Below are positions 1 to 8,885 of a DNA stretch of 64,000 nucleotides, in pieces. The DNA is from an uncultured Allomuricauda sp. GTDB taxonomy: Bacteria; Bacteroidota; Bacteroidia; Flavobacteriales; Flavobacteriaceae. The stretch spans positions 248,001 to 312,000 of the forward strand of contig NZ_CANLYK010000002.1 of assembly GCF_947495325.1 (NCBI RefSeq), given 5' to 3'. The notes beneath the pieces were generated by a model. That model made no database searches. It was not told the origin of the DNA and saw only the letters and a list, made by a program, of their open reading frames with translations. Each line of letters starts with the position of its first letter. Within the stretch, counting starts at the first letter, position 1. The translations under genes were made by a program, and so were the position numbers.

Positions 1-1
1 T

Positions 2-1825
2 GATGACGCTATTTACAATGATAATGTCCCTTTGGGCAATTCTCCTTCAACACCTGCCTATGATATGCTTTGGGAAGGTGAAACTCAAATAACAAATCAA
101 GGTTGGCAAGCAGAATATCGCATTCCTTTATCAAATTTAAGATTTGAAATAAGAAATGGAGAAGTTCTTGGTGGTATCTCGGCACACCGAACCATTAATT
201 ACGACAATAAACTAATGGTTTATCCAAAAATACCTCAGAATGTAACGGGGGCCGGTGGCAAACCATCTTTAAAAAAACCCGTTTTATTTGTTGGGTTACA
301 ACCTAAAAAAGATTTCCAAATAACACCTTATCTATTAGCTTCAACACAAAACGAATTTAAACTGAATACAACAACGACCTCCTATGAAAAAGAGGGTTTT
401 GAAAAGTTCAATGTTGGTTTGGATGTCCGTTATGGAATCACTCCAAACCTAACATTGGACCTTACCTTGAACACAGATTTTTCTCAGGTGGAGATTGATG
501 ACCAAGTCGTAAATCTTGGTCGAGCATCCATTTTTTTTCCGGAACGAAGAAAATTCTTTTTGCAACAATCTGGGCTCTTCGATTTTGATATGGGCATACT
601 TTCCCAGCTCTTTTACAGCAGAACCATAGGTATAAATAACGGACAACTCACCCCTATTTTAGGTGGAGCAAAGCTCACGGGTGAATTGGGCAACTGGGAT
701 TTGGGGTTTCTTTCATTACAGACGGAGGGAACGCGAATAAATGACAATGTACTGCCTACAGAGAATTTTTCGGTACTTCGATTGCGCAGAAAGGTTTTTA
801 ACGATAGATCATTTATCGGTTTTATGGCAACAAACAGAATTCGGGAAGATTATTTCAACACTGCCTTTGGTGTGGACGGGGTCATTGATGTAGGTAATGA
901 AAACTTTATCATTACCTCCTTGGCAACAACTGTGGAAGGTGAAAATTCTTCAAGTTCGGGTTACAATCTTATTGACAACTCCCGCTTTGCCTTCCAATTT
1001 GCCAGGCGCAAACAGGACGGATGGTTTTATAGAGGCGCTTATGAATTTTCAGGTGATTTTTTCAATCCCGGTATGGGATTTTTGCTTCGCGAAAAGCACC
1101 ACAACATATATATTGGTCTCAACCATGGGAAGTTTAAAAAAGATCGGGAGCAGAACACCTTTCAATATCGAAGATGGATGCCTTTAAATTCAGATTTGTA
1201 TTTCACAACCAATTTTTCGGATGTGCTTACATGGTATAATCGAAGTCAGTGGACAGGGCGATTCTTTAACAGTGATGAAATTTCCTTTTTTGGACAGGTC
1301 CAATATGAGTTTTTACAGGACCCACTGCAATTTTCCAATACGATTGCAATTCCGCAAGGGAATTACTTTTTCACCTATATAGGAGCCTCTTATTCGAGTG
1401 GTTTTCAGCGAGCTTTAAAAATTCCAATTTCAGTGGAGTATGGAAGTTTTTTTGATGGGGAAAATTTACAGCTCAGCTTATCTCCTGAATGGAATATTAA
1501 TGAACATTTTACATTGGAAAGTTCTTGGCAGCTCAATTATCTGAATTTTAAGAATAGGAATGTCAGTGAATGGATCAACGTTCCCCAATTAAGAATAAAT
1601 TGGGCATATAACCTACATCTTTCGGGTAGTGTCACTGGCCAGTACAACTCCATCCAAGACCAGATTTTTACGAGTGCCCGACTGCGATATAACTTTCGGG
1701 ACGGACACAATCTGTACGTGGTTTACAACCAAGATTACAATTCAGATAGGTTTCAATTCAATCCAGAGCTGCCCCGATTTAACAATCAGATAGTAACCTT
1801 AAAATATTTATACACGTTCTTCTAA
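2..1825 (+). CDS. DUF5916 outer-membrane protein, 5' end missing
   Basis: The reading frame is already open at base 2, so the true start lies upstream and only about the last 608 residues are present. The visible N-terminal part resembles the end of a carbohydrate-binding CBM9-like domain, and the rest matches the DUF5916 family of Bacteroidota, which is predicted to form an outer-membrane beta-barrel. Supporting this, the chain alternates short aromatic beta-strands and ends in LYTFF, a C-terminal aromatic residue typical of outer-membrane barrels. Members are often annotated as hydrolases, but no catalytic residue is evident here. The next gene starts 10 bp downstream and may be cotranscribed. 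Substrate unknown. Confidence 0.8.
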   Translation, partial: DDAIYNDNVPLGNSPSTPAYDMLWEGETQITNQGWQAEYRIPLSNLRFEIRNGEVLGGISAHRTINYDNKLMVYPKIPQNVTGAGGKPSLKKPVLFVGLQPKKDFQITPYLLASTQNEFKLNTTTTSYEKEGFEKFNVGLDVRYGITPNLTLDLTLNTDFSQVEIDDQVVNLGRASIFFPERRKFFLQQSGLFDFDMGILSQLFYSRTIGINNGQLTPILGGAKLTGELGNWDLGFLSLQTEGTRINDNVLPTENFSVLRLRRKVFNDRSFIGFMATNRIREDYFNTAFGVDGVIDVGNENFIITSLATTVEGENSSSSGYNLIDNSRFAFQFARRKQDGWFYRGAYEFSGDFFNPGMGFLLREKHHNIYIGLNHGKFKKDREQNTFQYRRWMPLNSDLYFTTNFSDVLTWYNRSQWTGRFFNSDEISFFGQVQYEFLQDPLQFSNTIAIPQGNYFFTYIGASYSSGFQRALKIPISVEYGSFFDGENLQLSLSPEWNINEHFTLESSWQLNYLNFKNRNVSEWINVPQLRINWAYNLHLSGSVTGQYNSIQDQIFTSARLRYNFRDGHNLYVVYNQDYNSDRFQFNPELPRFNNQIVTLKYLYTFF

Positions 1826-1835
1826 AGTTTATATT

Positions 1836-2303
1836 ATGAAAAAACCAATTGGTATTATTATCTTGTTTTGCATTTTTTATTCTTGTCAAAAAACCCGTGT
1901 AGAACCCATACCCAAAACTGTTGTAGACGCAGATGATAAGGAAATCCTAAGAAACCTCAAGGAAGTCCAATGGCCCAAAGCGTACCGAGAGCAGGACACA
2001 ATTTTGCTTGATGCTATTCTAGGTGATGATTTTCAAATGATAGATGCCGGAGGCACATGGTCCAATAAGAGCGGAGAACTGGAATGGATTAAGGAAAATG
2101 CTGTGCGTTATGATTCGTTTCATTATGAAATAAAACGCCTGGATGTCCTGGACAACGGAACAGCCCTCATCTGTGGCACTGGACATATCCAAAATGATTC
2201 CACCAAAACTATTTATCAATCCAGCAACATTTTAATCAAACGAAACGGAATGTGGAAGGCAGTAGCTTCACATGTGTCCGGCGTTAAATCCGTGGAACAG
2301 TGA
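1836..2303 (+). CDS. NTF2-like (DUF4440) lipoprotein
   Basis: A 155-residue protein with a lipoprotein signal; the lipobox FYSC places the acylated Cys at residue 17. The mature part has the cone-shaped NTF2/SnoaL-like pattern: an early helix, a DAILGDDF segment, and a C-terminal RNGMWKAVASHV strand typical of DUF4440 proteins. Such proteins bind small hydrophobic ligands or act as minor enzymes, but nothing here fixes a function. It lies 10 bp after the DUF5916 gene and is probably its operon partner at the cell envelope. Confidence 0.7.
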   Translation: MKKPIGIIILFCIFYSCQKTRVEPIPKTVVDADDKEILRNLKEVQWPKAYREQDTILLDAILGDDFQMIDAGGTWSNKSGELEWIKENAVRYDSFHYEIKRLDVLDNGTALICGTGHIQNDSTKTIYQSSNILIKRNGMWKAVASHVSGVKSVEQ

Positions 2304-2479
2304 TCTGTTAAAAACACATACTTAAGATAATTGAAACTTTTATGGCACCCTTGATCTAATCTCGATAAGGAAAAATCAAAAGCCGATAAAAAGTTGTCCT
2401 AAAGAGAATTGTATAGCACCGTAACAATGACGATATTTCATTTGATTAGCTCTATTCCTATTACAAAACCATAAAGTAG

Positions 2480-3604
2480 ATGCATTTAAAAACTCATTTT
2501 ACCAACTATCGGCTTCTCTTTTTTTTGACCTGGATTTGTCTTGTTGGAGTAAATCATGGTATGGCACAGACCAGTGATTATTCAACTCTTTTTTCCGAAG
2601 AATTGAATGAAAGTAGAATCATCCAAGTCGATTTGCCTGACTGTTATGCCACTTCCAAAAAGGAATATCCTGTGTTGTTTGTGCTGGATGGTGAGTATAT
2701 TTTTGACTATGCCAAGGGAGTGACTTCATTTCTGAGCAACGATTTTGGTTTCCTTCCGGAGACCATTGTCATAGGTATTCCAAATACGGATAGAAATCGG
2801 GATTTGTTTGTTGACCTTAGCCCCAATGGGTCCTACCTTAAATTCATTGCATTCTTGGAACAGGAACTGATTCCATTTGTCGATCAAAATTATAGAACCA
2901 ATCATTTTCGGACGCTCTTAGGATGGTCTTCCGGTTCAGGAATTGCCAACTATATTGGGGTTAAAAAGCCTCAGTTGTTTAACGCGTATATTTTGGCTGG
3001 AGCGGGCATTGGACCAAAAACTGAAGTCTTTATCCAAAAGGAAATGGACCCTGGGAGCTATATCCAAAACTTTTTGTTTGTCTCAACCGAAGGAACAATG
3101 GTTAGAGCGGAAGGGTTAAAAAAACATCAGTCCCTAGTAGAATAATTAAACCCAACTGGACTTCGGTGGAAGTTCAAGATTTACGAAGAAGCCAACCATG
3201 TTGAATCCATGTCCAAGGGCCTTTATGATGGATTGAAATTCATCTTCGAGGACTATCTCATACCAGATTCAATAGTGTCCGAAGGAAGTGCAAAAGTTAT
3301 AGACTACTATAAGAATTTAAAGGAAATTTATGGATACAAAACACGGATTCCCAAGGGAGCCATCAACGAAATCTCTGGAATCCTGATACTCCAAGAAAAA
3401 ACCGAGGAGGCGCTAAACCTTCTTGATTATGGAATTACCCAATATCCGGAAAGTGCCGTTCTTATGGCAGCCAAAAGTGAAACCTACGCCCAACTTCATC
3501 AAAAAAACAAAGCAATAAAATGGTGTAAACTCGCCATAAAAAATTCAAGGGATCTTGCCTCAATCAACAAATACAAAATATTACTTGAAGCATTACAAAG
3601 ATAA
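2480..3604 (+). pseudogene. secreted esterase gene interrupted by an in-frame TAA
   Basis: One reading frame of 374 codons is split by a single TAA at 3143-3145; both sides stay in the same frame and read as one protein. The N-terminus is a signal peptide (to about residue 29). The body is an alpha/beta-hydrolase of the putative-esterase (PF00756, BesA-like) type with the nucleophile Ser150 in GWSSG. The catalytic His is likely His240 in EANHVES, which lies after the stop, so the truncated 221-residue product would lack it. Residues from about 290 form TPR-like helices. An independent restart at ATG 3209 would give 131 residues without an active site. It may be a recent nonsense mutation or a sequencing error; the reading frame is otherwise undamaged. 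Confidence 0.75.
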
Positions 3605-3706
3605 CATGGGAACTAAGCCCGTGGTATAAAATGGTTTAACATAAATTTTGATTCTTATGGAAAAATATTTGCTAAAATTGGTGAAGCTGTTCAACCTGAA
3701 AACCTT

Positions 3707-4981
3707 ATGAAAACCCTTATCTGGAGTATTGCATTGATTTCTTTCACCCTAGGAGCCCAAACAACTTGGGACGAGGTTGAATTATCCTTCCAAAAAGATC
3801 TTATTCCAGAAGGAATTGCGGTAGATGTCGAGGCCCAAAAACTCTATATCAATAGCCTAATGCATAACAAAATTGTTCGGTGCAATTTAGATGGGAGCCA
3901 GACGGAGGATTTTATAAAAAATGGGAAGCACGGTTACCTTTCCGGGTTTGGAATGACGATACAAGGGGATACACTTTTTGCCTTGGGCAACAGTTTGACC
4001 AAACCACGGAACAGTTCCATCCTGCTTTTATTGAATACAAAAACAGGGAAGCTTATTAAATCGTATACGTTGGATAAGCCTGGTTTTGCCTACCTCAATG
4101 ATCTTGCGGTAAGCAAAAAGGGGGAAGTTTTTATTACAGATTCTGAAAGTAACCACATCTATACGATCAACAAAGAAGAAGAGAACCTAGAAATCTTTTT
4201 AAGCCATGACGACCTTAAACATAGTAATGGCATTGCTATCTCCTCCAATGATAAATACCTCTATTTCGCTTCCTATGCTAGTGGATTACGAATTCTGGAT
4301 ATCGCTTCAAAAAAACTGGTGAATCCTCCTAACAATTATAAAGGTATTGATGGATTGAAATTTTACAAAAACAAGCTCATCGCCATAGTAAACGGCAAAC
4401 GAGATCAAACCCAAAATGGCGTATATCAATTTCAACTCAATGCAAAGGGTACCGCGATTGAAATCGAAGAGAAAATATGGAAGCTTAAAAACGAAACGGA
4501 CATCCCAACTACCTTTGACATTGAAAACGATGCGCTGTATTTTGTTGCTGACTCCCAGATGGACCAGATGAACCAAGAAACCAATACGATACGGGATGAA
4601 TCCAAGTTGGAAGATTATTCGTTGATAATAAAATCATTGAAACCTAAGGTACAGGCCAAAAATTATTGCACTGAAATTGGCAGGTTTGATTTGCTCATTG
4701 ATGCGGATGAAGTGGCCGGCTCCTATTTATTGATTCATAAAGATGCTTTAGGCGGGGTTTGGGGGCGACTAAAGGGTAATGTGATGACGGGCAGATGGCA
4801 TGACGCTGATGGAAAAGGGGATATCATCATCACCTTTACGGAAGACTTCTCTTTCTTTACCGCTGATTATAGAAGCGATGATGAGCCTGAAAAATGGCAC
4901 AAAGATTCATGGCATGGCGCTCTTAGGCCAGATACTGGCACTTCGTTTGATTTCAATAATAAAACCTATCAATGCGAATAG
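3707..4981 (+). CDS. secreted SMP-30/gluconolactonase-like beta-propeller
   Basis: 424 residues with a cleavable signal peptide (about residues 1-17, ending LGAQ). Residues about 25-310 form a six-bladed propeller of the SMP-30/gluconolactonase/LRE type: IPEGIAVD near the start, YLNDLAVSKKGEVFITDS and HSNGIAISSNDKYLYFAS in the middle are the usual metal-site strands. This family hydrolyses sugar lactones or related esters using a divalent metal. About 100 C-terminal residues form an extra small beta domain rich in Trp and Gly (GGVWGRLKGNVMTGRW) that I do not recognise. Its stop is 6 bp from the stop of a second lactonase-like gene on the other strand. Confidence 0.65.
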   Translation: MKTLIWSIALISFTLGAQTTWDEVELSFQKDLIPEGIAVDVEAQKLYINSLMHNKIVRCNLDGSQTEDFIKNGKHGYLSGFGMTIQGDTLFALGNSLTKPRNSSILLLLNTKTGKLIKSYTLDKPGFAYLNDLAVSKKGEVFITDSESNHIYTINKEEENLEIFLSHDDLKHSNGIAISSNDKYLYFASYASGLRILDIASKKLVNPPNNYKGIDGLKFYKNKLIAIVNGKRDQTQNGVYQFQLNAKGTAIEIEEKIWKLKNETDIPTTFDIENDALYFVADSQMDQMNQETNTIRDESKLEDYSLIIKSLKPKVQAKNYCTEIGRFDLLIDADEVAGSYLLIHKDALGGVWGRLKGNVMTGRWHDADGKGDIIITFTEDFSFFTADYRSDDEPEKWHKDSWHGALRPDTGTSFDFNNKTYQCE

Positions 4982-4987
4982 AGCTTT

Positions 4988-6091
4988 TCAATTCAAAAAC
5001 TCAAGACAAACAGGACTGGATAATTTAGTTTCACTTAAAAACTCCATCGTACCGTTTTCAACATCTCGTTTAAATAAAGTAATGTTATTGCTTCTTTGAT
5101 TCGCAACTAAGACAAAATTACCGCTGGGGTCAATCGTAAAATTTCTGGGCCAATCTCCATGAACAGATTCACGACCAATCAGGCTGATTTTTCCCGTTGC
5201 CTGATCAACCGCGAAAATAACAATGGTATTTTCACCTCGGTTTGAGCCGTATAGAAATTTTCCATCGGGTGACAAGTGAATATCTGCACAAGATTTTACA
5301 CCTTCCCAATCGGGTGCCAAGGTATTTTCGGTTTGAATTGGGTTATAACTCCCCTCATCATCCCTCTCTAAAACAGTAATGGAAGCATTTAGTTCATTGA
5401 TTACATAAAGGAAACTTCCGTCTGCATTAAATTCAAAATGACGTGGCCCGGCACCATCTAGAAAATCCAATGAAGCTTGATGCGCAGGTATCCATGACCC
5501 ATCTTTCTGAACATATCTTTTTATTGCATCCAGCCCTAAATCAGAAACAAATAATCCATCTTTATTGAAATGTGCTTTATGGGCATGAGCTACCTTAGCA
5601 GTATCCAACACTTTATGGTCAATAATTTGTGGATTGGGATTTAAACTTCCATCAGCATTCAAATCAAAAATGGAAACACTACCCCCTGTATAGTTTGAAG
5701 CGGCCAGTTGCCCCTTATCGGACAAGGTTACGTGACAAGGGTGAGCTCCACCTACATCGACTGTATTCAAATGTGATAATTCCCCATCAATTAATTCAAA
5801 AGAAGAAATACCTCCATTTACGTCATTAAAATCCGCAGTTTCTTGAATTGAATACAAATATCTTTTATCGTTTGATATCACCAAAAAAGAAGGATTGGGC
5901 AAAACTGCTGAAAGTTTTGGTTCGCTTAAAATTCCTGTATTGGCATCAAAAGTCAACTTATAAATACCTTCACTATCCCCATTGGTATAGGTTCCCACAA
6001 ATAGTGGATACATCTTTTCCATTTGTTTCTTTTCTGAACAACTATTTAAAATCAATAAAAGAACACTAAAAATTAAATACGAAAACTTCAT
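4988..6091 (-). CDS. lactonase family (6-phosphogluconolactonase-type) lipoprotein
   Basis: 367 residues with a lipoprotein signal (acylated Cys at residue 18, NSCSEKK). The mature part is a seven-bladed propeller of the lactonase family PF10282: FVGTYTNGDSEGIYKL at the N-terminus, HPCHVTLSDKGQLAASNYTGGSVS, GAGPRHFEFNADGSFLYVINE and DWPRNFTIDPSGNFVLVANQ are hallmark strands. Cytosolic relatives hydrolyse 6-phosphogluconolactone; this one is exported, so a non-phosphorylated aldonolactone is more likely (inference). It is divergent from the AraC-type regulator at 6174, sharing an 82-bp promoter region. Confidence 0.8.
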   Translation of the reverse strand: MKFSYLIFSVLLLILNSCSEKKQMEKMYPLFVGTYTNGDSEGIYKLTFDANTGILSEPKLSAVLPNPSFLVISNDKRYLYSIQETADFNDVNGGISSFELIDGELSHLNTVDVGGAHPCHVTLSDKGQLAASNYTGGSVSIFDLNADGSLNPNPQIIDHKVLDTAKVAHAHKAHFNKDGLFVSDLGLDAIKRYVQKDGSWIPAHQASLDFLDGAGPRHFEFNADGSFLYVINELNASITVLERDDEGSYNPIQTENTLAPDWEGVKSCADIHLSPDGKFLYGSNRGENTIVIFAVDQATGKISLIGRESVHGDWPRNFTIDPSGNFVLVANQRSNNITLFKRDVENGTMEFLSETKLSSPVCLEFLN

Positions 6092-6161
6092 GTTTTAAAA
6101 GGTCTTTTGCTAAAAATAGTAACTAAATGCGACATGCAAGTTTTCTTTATCTCCTTCTTTA

Positions 6162-6169
6162 TATTTTTG
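6162..6169 (+). promoter_or_regulatory. candidate -7 element TATTTTTG
   Basis: Exact match to the Bacteroidota -7 consensus TAnnTTTG, only 4 bp before the GTG start at 6174, which would make the transcript leaderless or nearly so. No convincing TTG -33 element is seen at the usual spacing, and AT-rich sequence makes chance matches common. Confidence 0.35.
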
Positions 6170-6173
6170 AACA

Positions 6174-7187
6174 GTGAATACGGATGTCTTAATCTTGGTT
6201 TTAAGTTCTTTGGGCGTTGCACAAGCGCTCTTTCTTTCTTTTTACCTTCTAACCCTAAAAAAGGGAAACAGAAATGCCAATATTTTTTTGGGGCTGGCTC
6301 TTTTTGGATTGACCATGCGCATAGGCAAGTCCATACTTAATGTGCATTTGAATTTAGACCCTTGGCAACGTAATTTGGGCCTATCCGGTATTTTGCTGAC
6401 TGGTCCCTTCTTGTGGTTTTATGGTAAAGCATTACTGGACGCTCAAAAAAAATTCGCTCTAAAGGATTACATCCATATTGTCCCATTTGTTCTATTTGCC
6501 CTTTTCTGCGCAATTATTCCCAATGATGGTACAATTTTATCGTATGTTATTTATATTTTGATTTTTGCCCATCTCGCATTTTACATTGTTCTTTCTTTTC
6601 GAATATTCAATAAGCATAAAACGAAAGTCCATCCGCAGCGGGCCTCGTGGTATAGAAATTTGGTAATAGGGGTAGCTTTTATTTGGGTTTTTTACATGGG
6701 TAACCTTGTAGGATTGTTTTCCCCTTATATTGGCGGTGCGATTTTCTTCTCTGTACTTATCTATATTTTCTCTTTTCTTTTTTTACAAAAGCATGCTTTT
6801 CAATTGGGAAAGTACAATGCCTCTTCTTTAGATAAACTTGCTTCGGAGGAGCTTTTACATTCCATAAAAAGTCTTTTTGAACAAGAACAGATTTTCCTTG
6901 ACAATACCATTTCACTTGAAACTGTTGCTGAAAAACTGCATGTATCCGCGAGAAAATTATCCCAAGCCATAAATGAAAATGAACACAAGAATTTTTCAGA
7001 TTTTGTAAATGGGTATAGAATTGAAAAAGCCAAGGTATTGCTGACCAATCCAGAGCATAACAAGGAAAAAATAGTGGCTATAGCCTATGACTGCGGTTTT
7101 AGCAATGCCACGTCCTTTAACCTGGCCTTTAAGGCAAAAACACAATTGACCCCTTCTCAGTACAGAAAAGAATTTGGAACGACCTAG
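6174..7187 (+). CDS. membrane-anchored AraC-type transcriptional regulator
   Basis: 337 residues starting at GTG; an in-frame TGA at 6168-6170 excludes any start further upstream, and the first membrane segment (DVLILVLSSLGVAQALFLSF) begins almost at once, so GTG is the sensible start. About seven hydrophobic segments span residues 4-205. The C-terminal 110 residues are an AraC HTH_18 domain with the first helix-turn-helix around LETVAEKLHVSARKLSQAIN and the second around IAYDCGFSNATSFNLAFK. This 7TM-AraC layout is common in Flavobacteria, where the signal is sensed at the membrane. It sits between a lactonase gene and a sugar dehydrogenase gene and probably controls one or both. Confidence 0.85.
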   Translation: MNTDVLILVLSSLGVAQALFLSFYLLTLKKGNRNANIFLGLALFGLTMRIGKSILNVHLNLDPWQRNLGLSGILLTGPFLWFYGKALLDAQKKFALKDYIHIVPFVLFALFCAIIPNDGTILSYVIYILIFAHLAFYIVLSFRIFNKHKTKVHPQRASWYRNLVIGVAFIWVFYMGNLVGLFSPYIGGAIFFSVLIYIFSFLFLQKHAFQLGKYNASSLDKLASEELLHSIKSLFEQEQIFLDNTISLETVAEKLHVSARKLSQAINENEHKNFSDFVNGYRIEKAKVLLTNPEHNKEKIVAIAYDCGFSNATSFNLAFKAKTQLTPSQYRKEFGTT

Positions 7188-7267
7188 CTCTTTTTTCGTC
7201 TTAAGAATCATGTTTTTTAAAGGGTTATAGTTTGAGTTTTTCATCATTTGTATAAAAATTACAAAAG

Positions 7268-8428
7268 ATGAACAAATTGGTAATTCCGTTGGCATTCCTT
7301 TTGATAGGTTGCTCACAGAATCAAAAAACTTCTGCTTCAAAGAGTGTTTTATCTCCTTTACCAACAAAACAAATCGTGATGGATAGTCTTAACCATCCTT
7401 GGAGCATGGCCTTCTTATCAAACGAGGAAGCTTTGGTCTCTGAAAAAGATGGGGATCTTTTGCGCATCAATCTTAATTCGAAAGAAAAACGAATCATCAA
7501 AGGATTTCCAACTGATTTAACCGATAGTATACGCGCTATTAATTTTGGTGACAATTCTGGGATTTTTGAGGTGCTAGTTGACCAAGATTTTATAAGCAAT
7601 AAGTGGGTGTATGTTTCCTATGCGGCCAAAAGAAAAGGTCTAGGTACTACTACAAAAATTATAAGGGCTCAATTGAGCAAAGATTCTCTTATTCATCATC
7701 AAGTCTTACTTGAAGCAGACCCCTTTACAAAAGAATACTACCATTATGGCGGAGGTATGACATTTGGGCCAGATGGAAAACTTTATATAACCATTGGTGA
7801 ACGTCTTTTTTGGGAAAAGGATGAACCTGAAATACCAATTGCGCAGGACGTGACCGATAAACGTGGAAAGATATATCGCATTAATCCAGATGGGAGTATT
7901 CCAAACGATAATCCTGATTTTGGTCCAAATGCTGTGCCCGGCTTATATGCAATGGGGATACGTGCGGCGCAAGGAATAACCGTTGAACCCAAAACTGGTA
8001 AAATCTGGTTCAGTGAACATGGCACTATTCAAGGTGATGAAATCAATATTCTCAAAGCCGGAGCAAATTACGGATGGCCCAATGTAACCTCAGGAAAATT
8101 GCGTAGTCAAGATTATACACCTCCAAAGTTAGAAGATGTCACTTTCACGCCACCAGTTTGGTTTTGGCAACATACCGTAGCTCCCACCGGGCTTACTTTT
8201 TACACAGGCGACGAATTCCCCTATTGGAAAAACAATTTAATCGTTCCAGGGCTATCTCGTGGAAGTCTATGGCGGTTTCGTGTAGAAAATGAAGTTATAA
8301 AAAGTGCCGAAGAACTATTCATAGACGACCGTGTTCGCATACGTAAAATAAGACAAAGCCCAGATGGAAAACTTTATATCCTCACTGATGAGGATAATGG
8401 AAAAATTATTCAAATAAAAGCTCAATAA
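7268..8428 (+). CDS. PQQ-dependent sugar dehydrogenase lipoprotein
   Basis: 386 residues with a lipobox giving Cys15 (IGCSQNQ). The mature domain is the GSDH propeller (PF07995): LNHPWSMAFL, HYGGGMTFGPDGKLYITIGE, GKIYRINPDGSIPNDNP, GIRAAQGITVEPKTGKIWFSEHG and GDEINILKAGANYGWP are the diagnostic strands, the last ones lining the PQQ/Ca site. Known relatives oxidise glucose, sorbosone or other aldoses to lactones or acids in the periplasm. Functional holoenzyme needs PQQ, for which no synthesis genes lie in this window. The following NTF2-like gene begins 28 bp downstream. Confidence 0.85.
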   Translation: MNKLVIPLAFLLIGCSQNQKTSASKSVLSPLPTKQIVMDSLNHPWSMAFLSNEEALVSEKDGDLLRINLNSKEKRIIKGFPTDLTDSIRAINFGDNSGIFEVLVDQDFISNKWVYVSYAAKRKGLGTTTKIIRAQLSKDSLIHHQVLLEADPFTKEYYHYGGGMTFGPDGKLYITIGERLFWEKDEPEIPIAQDVTDKRGKIYRINPDGSIPNDNPDFGPNAVPGLYAMGIRAAQGITVEPKTGKIWFSEHGTIQGDEINILKAGANYGWPNVTSGKLRSQDYTPPKLEDVTFTPPVWFWQHTVAPTGLTFYTGDEFPYWKNNLIVPGLSRGSLWRFRVENEVIKSAEELFIDDRVRIRKIRQSPDGKLYILTDEDNGKIIQIKAQ

Positions 8429-8456
8429 ATCATCAATTCTTAAAACTTAAAAACAC

Positions 8457-8879
8457 ATGAAAACACAATTCTTGACTTTAACACTTTTACTATTAACCCT
8501 TTCTTTATTTGCGCAATCCGAGGAAGAAGCCATACGGCAAACCCTTCAAAATTATATTGATGGTTCATCCTATAGCGACCCAGAACTAATAACATCAGCG
8601 TTTTATGAAGGTGCTGATTTGTTCTTATCTAAAAAAGACCAAGAATTATGGGTTTTATCCCCTGAAGAATATGCCAATTTATTTAAGAATAGGGAGAAAG
8701 GGAAATCCAATGGTAGAATTGGAAAAATATTGATGGTTGATTATGCAAACAACATTGCATCTGCCAAAGCGGAAATTCTGATTCCCAAAGCAGGCCTAAA
8801 GTTTATCGATATCTTCTTATTGAAAAAGCTTGAAGGTAAATGGAAAATCATTAGTAAGGCAGCTACCCAAATAGAATAA
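8457..8879 (+). CDS. secreted NTF2-like (lumazine-binding type) protein
   Basis: 140 residues with a signal peptide (about residues 1-20, ending LFAQS). The mature domain has the NTF2/SnoaL pattern: EEEAIRQTLQNYIDGSSYSD, ITSAFYEGADLF, then strands ending in EGKWKIISKAA, as in the putative lumazine-binding family often found in Bacteroidota. It probably shares a transcript with the sugar dehydrogenase 28 bp upstream. Its stop is 6 bp from the stop of the convergent MATE gene. Function unknown. Confidence 0.7.
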   Translation: MKTQFLTLTLLLLTLSLFAQSEEEAIRQTLQNYIDGSSYSDPELITSAFYEGADLFLSKKDQELWVLSPEEYANLFKNREKGKSNGRIGKILMVDYANNIASAKAEILIPKAGLKFIDIFLLKKLEGKWKIISKAATQIE

Positions 8880-8885
8880 CAAAAA

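Noticed and set aside
3143..3145. Stop-codon readthrough or recoding in the esterase gene
   Set aside because: The stop is TAA, not UGA, and no recoding structure is visible; a nonsense mutation is simpler.
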